A stretch of 64,000 bases of DNA from Psychrobium sp. MM17-31. GTDB lineage: Bacteria; Pseudomonadota; Gammaproteobacteria; Enterobacterales; Psychrobiaceae. The stretch lies in contig NZ_JAKRGA010000004.1 in NCBI RefSeq assembly GCF_022347785.1, forward strand, positions 186,001-250,000. Direction: 5' to 3'. Below, in pieces: positions 52,674 to 62,139 of the stretch; position 1 is the first letter of the stretch, and each line of letters begins with the position of its first letter. Below the pieces are notes generated by a model. That model worked only from the letters and a program-made list of their open reading frames with translations. It searched no databases and was not told the DNA's origin. A program made the translations under genes and the position numbers.

Positions 52674-53693
52674 TTACCCGCAAGACTCGCGGATAACGAG
52701 TTGTGGCTCGATGATTGAACCTGACGTTGGCTTGCCTTGGATACGTTCGATAAGGTTTTTCACCATTAACTGACCAGCCAGTGTTGTGTCTTGGCGCACT
52801 GTGCTGAGCGGCGGATTGGTAAATTGTGCCACTGAGATATCGTCATAACCAACCACTGCGATTTCTTCACCTACGGTATAACCCAAATCAGTGATGGCTC
52901 GCATAGCGCCAATAGCCATTAAGTCACAGGCTGCGACAATACCATCGATATCTTTGTGATTTTCGAGCAGTGTTTTTGTGGCTTCATAGCCTGAGATCTC
53001 ATTGATCTTGGCATCAATATGCATCGATTTATCTGAAGCTAGATTTCCGGCTTTGAGCGCTTTGCAATAGCCATTATAACGGGCTAGCAGCTCAGGTGTT
53101 GCCTCGGTTGCTTCACCAATAAATCCAATTTTCTTGCGGCCTCTCTCAATCAGGTGCTGAGTAATTTCAAAGCCACCTTGTTGGTTATCACAGCGCACCG
53201 AAGTGGCACTTAGCTCTTTGTCATCGGCGCCCCACAACACAAAATGGGTTTCTTGTTCGATGAGTTGATTGAGCTTTTTCTTGTAGGCCAAGTAGTCGCC
53301 ATAACCAAGCAGGATTAAGCCGTCGGCTTTGTGGCAATCTTCATACTCTGCGTGCCAGTCGCCCTTCATTTCTTGGAATGATACTAATAGATCATAGCCC
53401 GCGTTAGCGCAGGCCTTGGTAATGCTGCCGAGCATCGAAAGGTAAAATGGATTGATATTGGATTCATCAATGGCCGCATCTTCAAACAACAACAGTGCTA
53501 TGGTATGGCTGCTTTGGGTGCGTAAATTACTGGCGTTTTTGTCTACCTTGTAATTGAGCTCTTTGGCAATGGCTTGAATGCGCTGGCGAGTGGCTTCACT
53601 AACCAGTGGGCTGCCACTTAATGCACGAGAAACCGTCGATTGAGATACGCCTGCGTGATAGGCGATATCGAAGGATGTAGCTTTGTTTCTCAT
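52674..53693 (-). CDS. LacI-family regulator of the maltodextrin regulon
   Basis: A 339-residue repressor with helix-turn-helix (TSFDIAYHAGVSQSTVSRALSG) and a periplasmic-binding-protein-like effector domain (LLFEDAAIDESN, GIVAACDLMAIGAMRAI, VVGYDDISVAQFTNPPLSTVRQ). I chose ATG 53693 (MRNKATSF), preceded by GAGA, since the longer frame has no ribosome site. It lies at the end of the sugar-gene cluster, and TACGTA-type palindromes before the sugar genes are its likely operators, with maltose or an oligosaccharide as inducer (inferred). Confidence 0.93.
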   Translation of the reverse strand: MRNKATSFDIAYHAGVSQSTVSRALSGSPLVSEATRQRIQAIAKELNYKVDKNASNLRTQSSHTIALLLFEDAAIDESNINPFYLSMLGSITKACANAGYDLLVSFQEMKGDWHAEYEDCHKADGLILLGYGDYLAYKKKLNQLIEQETHFVLWGADDKELSATSVRCDNQQGGFEITQHLIERGRKKIGFIGEATEATPELLARYNGYCKALKAGNLASDKSMHIDAKINEISGYEATKTLLENHKDIDGIVAACDLMAIGAMRAITDLGYTVGEEIAVVGYDDISVAQFTNPPLSTVRQDTTLAGQLMVKNLIERIQGKPTSGSIIEPQLVIRESCG

Positions 53694-53783
53694 GGTGGAT
53701 TCTCTGGCGAATGACAGCATTGATAATACCTAAGTTTACGATGACTCTCAAACAGCTAAAAAGTAATCTGAAATTGGTCGGAA

Positions 53784-53813
53784 AAGCGCCGCTAGAGAGA
53801 GGAAGCGGCGCTT
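53784..53813 (-). terminator. Terminator of the FHS transporter gene
   Basis: AAGCGCCGCT (53784-53793) pairs with AGCGGCGCTT (53804-53813); on the minus strand it is followed by a T-run. Confidence 0.88.
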
Positions 53814-53819
53814 GAGGGG

Positions 53820-55088
53820 TTATTTTTTCGCAGGCACAACCTTAGAGCCAATCAATCCATAATAAGCGATATAGATATAACAAATTAATGGTAGGGCGAA
53901 TGATAGTTGAATGCCTACGGCGTCAGCCATTAGACCTTGCAATGGTGGGATTAATGCGCCGCCGACAATTGCCAAACACAAAATGCCCGAGCCCTGACTC
54001 GTTACCTTGCCTAATCCCGCGACACCCAGTGAGAAGATAGTTGGGAACATAATTGAGTTACACAAGCCAATCAGTAACACGGCGTACATCGCCAGTTGAC
54101 CTTCGGCGATAATGGTTATAACGAGTAGTAATACCGCTGCACCAGCGTTAAAAGCTAGCACTTTACCTGCAGCTAGCTTTTGCATCACAGCTGCGCCGAT
54201 GAAACGGCCCACCATAGCACCGCCCCAGAAATAGGTGAGGTATTTGGCGGCATCGGCGTGATTAAGACCTGCGATATTTTCTAAACCGAAGAAGTTAACC
54301 AAGAAGCTACCTATTGCTACTTCTGCGCCAACATACATAAAGATGCCAACAGCACCTAATACAAGGTGGCGGTGATTCCATGCGCTGTCGTCTGTTACTT
54401 CACCACTTGTATCTTCGATGGCATCGATTACAGGTAGTTTTAATTGACTGAAAATAGCCGCCAAAATAAGAAGCATAGATGCCAATAGAATATATGGCAT
54501 TTGTACCGATTCAGCCTGCGCTAGGCGCTGCGCATCAGTCATGCTGCTAACATCGTGGGCAACTGCAGATAGTATGAGTAATGAACCAAACCACGGCGCG
54601 ATGGTGGTGCCGAATGAGTTTAGTGCTTGCGTTAAATTAAGACGACTGGCCGCTGTTTTTTCAGGACCTAACGCCGTTACATAAGGATTGGCGGCAACTT
54701 GTAAGATGGTGATACCAGAAGCTAGTACAAAGAGTGCACCTAGAAAAACAGCATATTCTTGCATCGATGCAGCCGGGTAAAACAACAGACAACCGATGGC
54801 GGCGATGATTAAGCCTGTGACAATACCGCCTTTATAGCCGATGCGTTTAACAAGGATACCCGCTGGAATTGAAACAATAAAATAAGCGCCAAAGAAACAG
54901 AATTGAATCAGCATGGCTTGGAAGTGGGTTAATGAGAACACACTTTGCAGATGCGGGATCAAAATGTCGTTAAGACAGGTAATAAAGCCCCACATAAAAA
55001 ACAGGGAAGTTAGACTCACTAATGCGAAACCGTAGCCGTTATTTGGCTGGCTGCTGGTTGCATTAGGTGATGATGTTGCAATGCTCAT
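53820..55088 (-). CDS. FHS-family sugar MFS transporter (GluP/FucP-like)
   Basis: A 422-residue transporter with 12 predicted spans. The fucose-hexose family signatures are [40 protein letters not shown] and [13 protein letters not shown]. It is likely a sugar/proton symporter importing glucose or a related hexose freed by GH13 and glucoamylase. Terminators flank it on both sides, so it is transcribed separately or by readthrough from the GH13 gene. Confidence 0.93.
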   Translation of the reverse strand: MSIATSSPNATSSQPNNGYGFALVSLTSLFFMWGFITCLNDILIPHLQSVFSLTHFQAMLIQFCFFGAYFIVSIPAGILVKRIGYKGGIVTGLIIAAIGCLLFYPAASMQEYAVFLGALFVLASGITILQVAANPYVTALGPEKTAASRLNLTQALNSFGTTIAPWFGSLLILSAVAHDVSSMTDAQRLAQAESVQMPYILLASMLLILAAIFSQLKLPVIDAIEDTSGEVTDDSAWNHRHLVLGAVGIFMYVGAEVAIGSFLVNFFGLENIAGLNHADAAKYLTYFWGGAMVGRFIGAAVMQKLAAGKVLAFNAGAAVLLLVITIIAEGQLAMYAVLLIGLCNSIMFPTIFSLGVAGLGKVTSQGSGILCLAIVGGALIPPLQGLMADAVGIQLSFALPLICYIYIAYYGLIGSKVVPAKK

Positions 55089-55117
55089 AAGTCACCTTTT
55101 ACTTATTATTGTATTTT

Positions 55118-55147
55118 TGTAAAAAAGCCAACGCAGTGGTTGGCTTT
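55118..55147 (-). terminator. Terminator of the GH13 gene
   Basis: AAAGCCAAC (55124-55132) pairs with GTTGGCTTT (55139-55147); on the minus strand the stem is followed by six T's. Confidence 0.9.
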
Positions 55148-55159
55148 AATTAAATTGTG

Positions 55160-56800
55160 TTATTCAACGTGGGCGTAAAATCCGCTAAATCCATCGATAT
55201 GAAGAGAGTTTGTATCTAATGGTAGCGAACTAGTGTCCATTACGAACGGCGACGCATCGATAAATTCGACGATATTTTGCGTCAGCTTGATCTCGGTGGC
55301 TTGTTCATTGAAATTAAAACCGCAGAGGATTTTTTGTTTTTCTGCTTGTGGACAATGGCGAATAAACAGCAAGACATTATCGTCGGTGCTAATAAATTCA
55401 ATGTCACCAGTTACTAGCGCGCTGTGGGCTTTACGCCATTTCATAAAGGTGCGGTAGCTATTGAGCGGCGATCGTGGATCCTGCTCTTGGGCATCGACAC
55501 TTAGTGGCAATTGCGCAGCAGATACCGGTAGCCAAGGCTTCACCTGTGAGAAGCCACCATGAACTGCATCTTGTTGCCACGGCATTGGAGTACGACAACC
55601 ATCGCGCCCTTTAAATTGTGGCCAGAAAGTAATGCCAAATGGATCTTGCAGCTCTTCAAAGCTTAGTTCTGCTTGCCCTAAACCGAGCTCTTCACCTTGA
55701 TAGGTACAGATGCTGCCTTTGAGTGAGCCAAGCATTGCTGCGAGCATGCGTGCTAATTGAGTGTTTTCTTTGCCTTTGCCCCAGCGGGTAACAACGCGGT
55801 CTGCATCGTGATTACTCACCGCCCAACACGGCCAACCACCTGTCATTTGTTCTTCTAATGACGAGACAGTATCTTTGATGTGCTGCGCTGAAAAATCATC
55901 GGTTAATAGCTCAAAGCTATAGGCCATATTCAAACGCTGATTGTTGTGGGTATACAACGCCATGTCTTTGAGTGAGTCTTCAGAAGAGATTTCGCCAAGG
56001 CTGACCACCTCATCGTACTTATCAAACAACTGACGCAGCTGCTCCATAAACTCGAGGTTCTCTGGCTGAGTATTGTTGTAATAGTGATACTGATAAGCGT
56101 ACGGATTATCTTCGCTAAAGCCGCGACCTGCGCGTAATTCCTTGGGTTTAGCTGGATTATCGCGTAGCTGTTTATCGTGGAAACAAAAGTTAATTGCATC
56201 TAATCTAAAACCGCCAACACCGCGTTTAAGCCAAAACTCAACATTGTCTAAAACTGCTTTTTGAACATCGGGGTTATGGAAGTTGAGATCCGGTTGGCTA
56301 CTTAAAAAATTATGTAGGTAATATTGGCCACGACGGGGCTCCCATTGCCAAGCTGTGCCGCCAAAGATCGACATCCAATTGTTTGGCGCTGTGCCATCGG
56401 GTTTCGGGTCGGCCCAGACATACCAATCGGCTTTTGGATTGGTTTTGTCTTGGCGTGATTCCTCGAACCAAGGGTGCTGATCTGAAGTATGGCTCAGCAC
56501 TTGGTCAATAATGATTTTGATGTTTGATTGATTAGCACGAGCGATAAGGGCGTCAAAATCTTTAAGTTCACCAAATAACGGGTCTACATCGCGATAATCA
56601 CTGATGTCATAACCAAAATCTTTCATTGGCGATTTGAAGAATGGCGATACCCATACGGCGTCTACTCCTAGTGATTCGATGTGATCAAAGCGATCGATTA
56701 TCCCTTGTAGATCACCGATACCATCGTTATTCGAATCCATAAAACTGCGTGGGTACACCTGATAAATCACGGCGCCTTGCCACCAAGGAGTATGCTGCAT
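55160..56800 (-). CDS. GH13 alpha-glucosidase (oligo-1,6-/maltase type)
   Basis: A 546-residue cytoplasmic enzyme without signal peptide that hydrolyses terminal alpha-glucosidic bonds of maltodextrins. GH13 regions are clear: DQVLSHTSDQHPWF, GFRLDAINF (nucleophile Asp), VSLGEISSED (acid/base Glu) and AVSNHDADRV. The calcium-type loop SNNDGIGDLQG follows the start. I set the start at ATG 56800 (MQHTPWW), 5 bases after GAGG; the longer frame begins 5 codons upstream without a site. The TACGTA operator at 56929 lies 129 bases before it. Confidence 0.95.
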   Translation of the reverse strand: MQHTPWWQGAVIYQVYPRSFMDSNNDGIGDLQGIIDRFDHIESLGVDAVWVSPFFKSPMKDFGYDISDYRDVDPLFGELKDFDALIARANQSNIKIIIDQVLSHTSDQHPWFEESRQDKTNPKADWYVWADPKPDGTAPNNWMSIFGGTAWQWEPRRGQYYLHNFLSSQPDLNFHNPDVQKAVLDNVEFWLKRGVGGFRLDAINFCFHDKQLRDNPAKPKELRAGRGFSEDNPYAYQYHYYNNTQPENLEFMEQLRQLFDKYDEVVSLGEISSEDSLKDMALYTHNNQRLNMAYSFELLTDDFSAQHIKDTVSSLEEQMTGGWPCWAVSNHDADRVVTRWGKGKENTQLARMLAAMLGSLKGSICTYQGEELGLGQAELSFEELQDPFGITFWPQFKGRDGCRTPMPWQQDAVHGGFSQVKPWLPVSAAQLPLSVDAQEQDPRSPLNSYRTFMKWRKAHSALVTGDIEFISTDDNVLLFIRHCPQAEKQKILCGFNFNEQATEIKLTQNIVEFIDASPFVMDTSSLPLDTNSLHIDGFSGFYAHVE

Positions 56801-56928
56801 ATCAACCTCAATCATTGCTGCTGTGTTTCTGTGAACACATGCTATTTATTGGCTAAATTCATTGTGAAACTAGGCCAATTTAAGTTGCAGGCAGAATACG
56901 TTAGGTTCGCTAATTTGTTCAATACTAC

Positions 56929-56942
56929 TGCATACGTATGCA
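56929..56942. promoter_or_regulatory. LacI-family operator (perfect palindrome)
   Basis: TGCATACGTATGCA is a perfect 14-bp palindrome centred on TACGTA, 129 bases before the GH13 start. It matches sites at 39105 and 57078. Confidence 0.8.
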
Positions 56943-57077
56943 TAACATCGATGGAATCACACTTTTTTACATTGATTTTTTTATTCTTTAAAAACAATAA
57001 TTTATTTGTGTTGTTGTGGCTTTTTTAACGCCGAAATGTGGCGTTTTATGTTAACGAAATGTAGCAAAATGGCTTTG

Positions 57078-57090
57078 AATACGTATGCAT
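57078..57090. promoter_or_regulatory. LacI-family operator before the TonB receptor
   Basis: AATACGTATGCAT repeats the right half of the 56929 palindrome and lies 142 bases before the TonB receptor start. Confidence 0.75.
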
Positions 57091-57231
57091 AAGGTTGTTT
57101 GTTAAACAGAGAGGGGAGTAGTATCGCCTCAAACTATAAAAGTAAGCACGACCTTTTATTTCGGTAAGCCAAATCACATTAACGCTTGCCTTATATAAGT
57201 AGAATAAAAATCAAAAAAGTGGAGTCTAAGT

Positions 57232-60036
57232 ATGTCGAAGTTTAAGCCTAGTTTGCTGACGCTGGCGTTAATTTCAGCCGGTTTAGCTGGTACGGTTCAC
57301 GCGGCCGATGCCGATAAGAAAACCGATAAAGAAAAAGCTGCCGAAGCAACTAAAAAAGCTGTTGAAACCATTGAAGTAACAGGTTTCCGCCGCAGTGTTA
57401 TTCAATCGTTAAACACTAAGCGTTATTCATCTAGCGTTGTTGAAGCGCTGTCAGCTGAAGACATCGGTAAACTTCCAGACTCTTCTATTGCCGAATCAAT
57501 CGCTCGCCTACCTGGCTTAGCAGCACAACGTTTAGATGGCCGTGCTAGTCGCGTAACTATCCGTGGTTTCGGTGAAAATGAATCAAGCACGACTTTTAAC
57601 GGTCGTGAGCAAGTATCTATCAGTGATAACCGCGGCGTTGAGTTTGACTTATACCCATCGGAAATCATGAGTGGTGTAACGGTTTATAAAACACCTGATT
57701 CATCATTAGAAGGTGAAGGTATTGCTGGTGTTATTGATTTACAGACAATCAAACCACTATCTGTTGACGAGCGTGTAATTCAGTTCAACGGTCAAATTGA
57801 GCAAACTGGTTTAGAAAAGCTTAACCCAGATGGCGACCGCACTGGTTTCCGTGGCACTTTCTCATACGTAGATAAATTTGCTGATGACACTGTTGGTGTT
57901 GCATTTGCTCACTCAACAATGAGCTCACCAAACCAAGAAAATCGCTGGAACGCTTGGGGTTACCCAGAGTTTGAAGTTGGCGGTAACAAGTTCTCGATTC
58001 TTGGTGGTGCTAAGCCATTCGTACGTTCATCAACGCTAGATCGCGATTCAACTATGTTAGTGATTGAAGCATCGCCAAACGATGATGTTCACATGACATT
58101 TGACGCGTTATACGTTGATTTTAAAGACACAAAAATCTTACGTGGTATCGAAGTTCCTTTCGCATGGGGTCAAGGCTCTATCGACGCGGCAACGGCAACT
58201 GTTGATGAAGCAACAGGTTTCGTAACGAGCGCTATTACTAAAGGTCAACGCGTTGTTGTTCGTAATGATGTTGAAGAGCGTAAAGCTGACTTAACGTCAC
58301 TAGGTTTTAACACAAACTGGACAATCAACGAGACTTGGGCACTTGATGCTGATATTAGCTACTCTAAAGTAAAACGTAAAATCTGGAGTATCGAGAGTTA
58401 CGCAGGTACAGGCCGTGGTAACGATGAAGGTGTTGCAGACGATATCGGTTACACGTTCGACGGTGGTAATACTGGCGCTAAATTCACCCATGGCTTAGAT
58501 TACAGCGATTTTGATTTAATCCAATTGGGCGGTCCATTAACATGGGGTTGGAATGGCGCGTTAAACGATAAGTTTAATACGGCTGGTACGCCATATGAAA
58601 ATGCTGCACAAGATGGTTTCATCAACGCACCAGAAATCGATGATGAATTAATGTCATTGAAACTAGCTGCAACACAACAAATTGATTCAGAAGTAATTTC
58701 AGATATCACCTACGGTGTTTCACACCGCGCACGTGAAAAGAACAAGAAGTCTGAAGGTTACTACATGACGCTAAATGCGTTCCCTGGCACTTTAGTTGTT
58801 CCTGAAGAATACCGCGAAGGTAGTGTTTCATTAGATTTCATCGGCATGGGCAACATGATTGCTTATGACACACAGGCGCTAATCGACGATGGTTACTACT
58901 CGTTAACAGCACAAAGCATCAGCGATCCAGCGCACGCCACTAAATCGTGGAATGTTGAAGAGAAAATCACAGCGGCATTCGTAAAAGCTGATATTAACGC
59001 TGAAATCGGTGATATGCCGTTAACAGGTAATGTTGGTGTACGTTATGTTCACACTAAACAGTCTTCAGACGGTTCTGCTTTTGGTGTTCGCGACGGTAAA
59101 GTTGTTACTCCTGCAAACTACCGTGAGCACAGCTACAGCAACGTTTTACCAAGCTTGAACTTATCGCTTAAGTTAGACGATGACCAAGCATTGCGTTTCG
59201 GTGCTGCGAAAACGTTATCTCGTGCACGTATGGATGACATGAATGCATCGCAAAGTGCGACATACAGCCAAGAACGACCTGATGACAATGGTAACTACTG
59301 GAGCGTTAGCGGTGGTAATACAGCGCTTGAGCCAAAAGAAGCTATTGGTTACGACTTCACATACGAAAATTACTTCAGCCAAGAGGGTTACTTCTCGCTA
59401 GCTTACTTCTACAAAGATCTAAGTAATTGGATTTTCGACGGTAGCTATGAGCAAGACATGACTGGCGTTGCAGATCCTGCAACAGGCAATATTCCGCCAG
59501 CAGACCGCAATACAGCAACGGCTTCTGGTAAGGTAAATGGTGGCGGCGGTACGCTAAAAGGTTGGGAAGCGTCTATTACTTTCCCATTCAACATGATTAG
59601 CGACAGCCTAGACGGCTTAGGTTTAATCGCCAGCCACACTAGCGTATCTTCTGACATTAAAGATCAGAACGACAACGACTACGAGCTACCAGGTTTATCT
59701 GAGCGTATTCAATCATTCACGCTTTACTACGAGAAATCAGGTTTCGAATCTCGTGTAAGTATGCGTAAGCGTAGTGACTTTAAAGGCGATGTTTACGGCA
59801 TTGGTTTTGATACGCAACAAGTTGATATCTTGGGCGAAACTATCGTTGATGCGCAAATCGGCTACAACTTCGGTGACGCTGGTTTCGAAAACCTAGAAGG
59901 CCTATCAATCTTCTTACAAGGTCAAAACTTAACAGACGAACCATTCACGTCGTTAAGCGGTGACAACGCACTACAAGTTCGCGATTACCAACAATACGGT
60001 CGCTCGTTCTTGTTAGGCTTCAGCTACAAGATGTAA
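57232..60036 (+). CDS. TonB-dependent receptor (maltodextrin uptake type)
   Basis: A 934-residue outer-membrane receptor with a signal peptide (cut near VHA-AD). It has a TonB-box-like region (TIEVTGFRRSV), a plug domain (LPDSSIAESIARLPGLAAQRL, VTIRGFGENESSTTFNGREQ) and a long barrel ending in the aromatic-rich LLGFSYKM. The gene is flanked by LacI-type operator sites and divergent from the GH13 gene. The substrate is most likely a maltodextrin (inferred from context). A terminator and a halogenase-like gene follow. Confidence 0.94.
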   Translation: MSKFKPSLLTLALISAGLAGTVHAADADKKTDKEKAAEATKKAVETIEVTGFRRSVIQSLNTKRYSSSVVEALSAEDIGKLPDSSIAESIARLPGLAAQRLDGRASRVTIRGFGENESSTTFNGREQVSISDNRGVEFDLYPSEIMSGVTVYKTPDSSLEGEGIAGVIDLQTIKPLSVDERVIQFNGQIEQTGLEKLNPDGDRTGFRGTFSYVDKFADDTVGVAFAHSTMSSPNQENRWNAWGYPEFEVGGNKFSILGGAKPFVRSSTLDRDSTMLVIEASPNDDVHMTFDALYVDFKDTKILRGIEVPFAWGQGSIDAATATVDEATGFVTSAITKGQRVVVRNDVEERKADLTSLGFNTNWTINETWALDADISYSKVKRKIWSIESYAGTGRGNDEGVADDIGYTFDGGNTGAKFTHGLDYSDFDLIQLGGPLTWGWNGALNDKFNTAGTPYENAAQDGFINAPEIDDELMSLKLAATQQIDSEVISDITYGVSHRAREKNKKSEGYYMTLNAFPGTLVVPEEYREGSVSLDFIGMGNMIAYDTQALIDDGYYSLTAQSISDPAHATKSWNVEEKITAAFVKADINAEIGDMPLTGNVGVRYVHTKQSSDGSAFGVRDGKVVTPANYREHSYSNVLPSLNLSLKLDDDQALRFGAAKTLSRARMDDMNASQSATYSQERPDDNGNYWSVSGGNTALEPKEAIGYDFTYENYFSQEGYFSLAYFYKDLSNWIFDGSYEQDMTGVADPATGNIPPADRNTATASGKVNGGGGTLKGWEASITFPFNMISDSLDGLGLIASHTSVSSDIKDQNDNDYELPGLSERIQSFTLYYEKSGFESRVSMRKRSDFKGDVYGIGFDTQQVDILGETIVDAQIGYNFGDAGFENLEGLSIFLQGQNLTDEPFTSLSGDNALQVRDYQQYGRSFLLGFSYKM

Positions 60037-60063
60037 TCTGTGGTAGTTAAGCTATAAAACGAT

Positions 60064-60096
60064 AAGCCCTTGCAATGAGAGTTGCAGGGGCTTTTT
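60064..60096 (+). terminator. Terminator of the TonB receptor gene
   Basis: AAGCCCTTGCAA pairs with TTGCAGGGGCTT (with one G-T pair) around a 6-base loop; a T-run follows. Confidence 0.8.
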
Positions 60097-60137
60097 ATGT
60101 TCAGGATGAACGGTCAGACTTTATGCTCCTTGCAAAG

Positions 60138-60231
60138 TCTAAGTACGTACATCCGTGAACGCAATGCCGCGGTGCCATGGCAGAAAATTGTTCCAGACAT
60201 TTTCTAAGTACCTACATCCATGTAGGCAATG
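60138..60231 (+). repeat. Two degenerate direct repeats, 65 bp apart
   Basis: TCTAAGTACGTACATCCGTG at 60138 and TCTAAGTACCTACATCCATG at 60203 differ at few positions, and both continue into GCAATG. Similar fragments recur between genes in related genomes (recollection, not checked). They lie before the halogenase start, in the region that could be mistaken for its N-terminus. Confidence 0.6.
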
Positions 60232-60331
60232 GCAAGGAGCGGCGTTCTCAAAGCGCTCTAGTCTCTCGAATATGAGTGATAACAAAACCGAGAGAGTTTA
60301 TTATACAGAGCGTGTTTTGACGGAGTTTGCA

Positions 60332-61816
60332 ATGGATAAAATAAAAAACATCACCATAGTTGGTGGTGGTACCGCCGGTTGGATTAGTGCGGCGTTGTTA
60401 GTTAAGGTGCTTGGGAAAACTCATAACATCACGCTAATAGAATCGGCTGCGATTGGTACTATTGGTGTGGGCGAGGCGACGATTCCGCCGATTACTCACC
60501 TCAACAACGCATTGGGTATCGATGAGAAGACGTTCCTTAAAGCCACGCAAGGCACGATGAAGCTGGGTATTGAGTTTGAAAATTGGAGTACTCAAGGCTC
60601 TAAATACATGCACGCATTTGGTGGCGTGGGTAAGAATCTACCTTTTTGTGATTTTCACCATGCTTATTTGCGTGCTAAAGCATTAGGTGAAAATCGATTT
60701 TTTGGCGATTTTTCCTTGAATTATCAAGCGGCAAAACAAAATAAGTTTGCCAAGTTGCCCAACATCACAGGCACCAACTTACCGGGTATTGTTTACGCCT
60801 ATCACTTTGATGCATCGCTTTATGCCAAGTTGTTGTCTGAATACAGCCAAGGACGTGGTGTTAAGCGCATTGAGGGTAAGGTAGTTGATGTTACTCAAGA
60901 GCAAGTGACTGGCAATATTACCGAATTGACGTTAGAAAACGGCGAGCGAATTAGTGGTGATTTGTTTATCGACTGTAGCGGTTTGCGTGGCTTGTTGATT
61001 GAACAAACACTAAAAACGGGTTACGAAGATTGGGGCCATTGGTTACCTTGTGATCGCGCTGTGGCTATTCCTTGTGAGTCACCAACACCAATAGCGCCTT
61101 ACACCCGCAGTGTGGCAAAAGACGCTGGTTGGTGCTGGCATATTCCGCTGCAACACCGCATGGGCAATGGCATGGTTTATTCCAGCGCTCATATGAGTGA
61201 TGAGCAAGCAGAAAATACGCTGCGCGAATCGCTTCCTGGCAAGGCACTGGCTGATCCTAATTTTATTAAATTTAAAACCGGTCGTCGTCTAAAGCAGTGG
61301 AACAACAATGTTGTTGCTATTGGCTTATCTAGTGGCTTTTTAGAGCCGTTGGAATCTACCAGTATTCACCTTATTCAAATGGGAGTAATTCGCTTATTAA
61401 AATGCTTCCCACACCACGGTATAAAATCGTGTGAAGTTGATGAATACAACCGCCAATCGAAAATGGAATTTGAAAACATCCGCGATTTTATTATCTTGCA
61501 CTACAAAGCTAATCAGCGCGACGACAGTGCCTTTTGGCAACATTGCCAACGCATGGAAGTCCCACCGTCTCTGGCCCGTAAAATCGATTTATTCGAACAA
61601 ACTGGCAAGGTATTTCGCGAGCAAGATGATTTATTTACCGAAGTCGCTTGGCAACAAGTGCTTCTAGGGCAGGGCATTACACCGCATGATACACACCCTA
61701 TGGCCAGTACGTTATCTGACGAGCAGCTAACGGATTTAATGGATAATCTAGATACCCTTATTCAGCGCTCAGTAGCGCAAATGAGTGATCATGAAGAGTT
61801 TTTAGAAAAATTGTAG
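60332..61816 (+). CDS. Tryptophan-halogenase-like flavoprotein
   Basis: A 494-residue flavin-dependent enzyme. FAD-binding GGGTAGW lies at 11-17, the lysine that passes hypohalite is K77 ([11 protein letters not shown]; PrnA K79), the WxWxIP motif is W267-C-W269-H-I-P, and the [11 protein letters not shown] loop keeps the active-site Glu. Catalytic features are intact. The start is ATG 60332, with GGAG 6 bases before; frames beginning at 60155 or 60272 include the repeat DNA. It follows a TonB receptor, a pairing frequent in polysaccharide loci of Alteromonadales. Its substrate and flavin reductase are not seen here. Confidence 0.92.
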   Translation: MDKIKNITIVGGGTAGWISAALLVKVLGKTHNITLIESAAIGTIGVGEATIPPITHLNNALGIDEKTFLKATQGTMKLGIEFENWSTQGSKYMHAFGGVGKNLPFCDFHHAYLRAKALGENRFFGDFSLNYQAAKQNKFAKLPNITGTNLPGIVYAYHFDASLYAKLLSEYSQGRGVKRIEGKVVDVTQEQVTGNITELTLENGERISGDLFIDCSGLRGLLIEQTLKTGYEDWGHWLPCDRAVAIPCESPTPIAPYTRSVAKDAGWCWHIPLQHRMGNGMVYSSAHMSDEQAENTLRESLPGKALADPNFIKFKTGRRLKQWNNNVVAIGLSSGFLEPLESTSIHLIQMGVIRLLKCFPHHGIKSCEVDEYNRQSKMEFENIRDFIILHYKANQRDDSAFWQHCQRMEVPPSLARKIDLFEQTGKVFREQDDLFTEVAWQQVLLGQGITPHDTHPMASTLSDEQLTDLMDNLDTLIQRSVAQMSDHEEFLEKL

Positions 61817-62139
61817 AAATTGGCTTACGTACAACAAGTTTGTAGAGTTTTTTAGGAAGCTTTTCGCGCGGATCAATCCCGACTTTTATTGCCTTAAATT
61901 AGAAATTGTCCAATACAAAAATCATGGATGGTTTTTGAGTATTTGCCGCAGGGATGCGGATCAAATACGGTATTGAGCAGGCAATTTATCATTTAAGGGC
62001 AGCGATAAAACACGGGTCGCCTTTCTTTGGTTACTTTCTTTGGCGACGCAAAGAAAGTAACTGGTGTGCTTTCGACTCTTTGAAATAGACAGAAGAGTTT
62101 ATAAGCACACCAAAGTATCACTATAACTAAATTGGCCAG
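61817..62139. other. 323 bp gap with a compound hairpin repeat
   Basis: No gene seen. The right half is the compound repeat at 62030-62111; the left half is ordinary intergenic sequence with no recognised motif. Confidence 0.55.
62030..62111. repeat. Compound hairpin repeat, REP-like
   Basis: GTTACTTTCTTTG (62030-62042) pairs perfectly with CAAAGAAAGTAAC (62049-62061). Next to it GGTGTGCTT (62063-62071) pairs with AAGCACACC (62103-62111), with an inner GACTCTT/AAGAGTT stem. Similar TTTCTTTGGTTACTTTCTTTG elements are common extragenic repeats in gammaproteobacteria (recollection). Confidence 0.75.

Larger units (their letters stand above)
56816..57231. other. 416 bp divergent regulatory region (GH13 / TonB receptor)
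   Basis: It holds the promoters of the two divergent genes. Two operator-like sites (56929-56942 and 57078-57090) are described separately, and a half-site AATACGTTA occurs at 56895. An AT-rich stretch near 56,960-57,020 separates them. No gene was seen. Confidence 0.7.

Noticed and set aside
60155-60331. Longer N-terminus for the halogenase-like protein
   Set aside because: The extension is translated repeat DNA, lies before the FAD motif where homologues start, and lacks a ribosome site.
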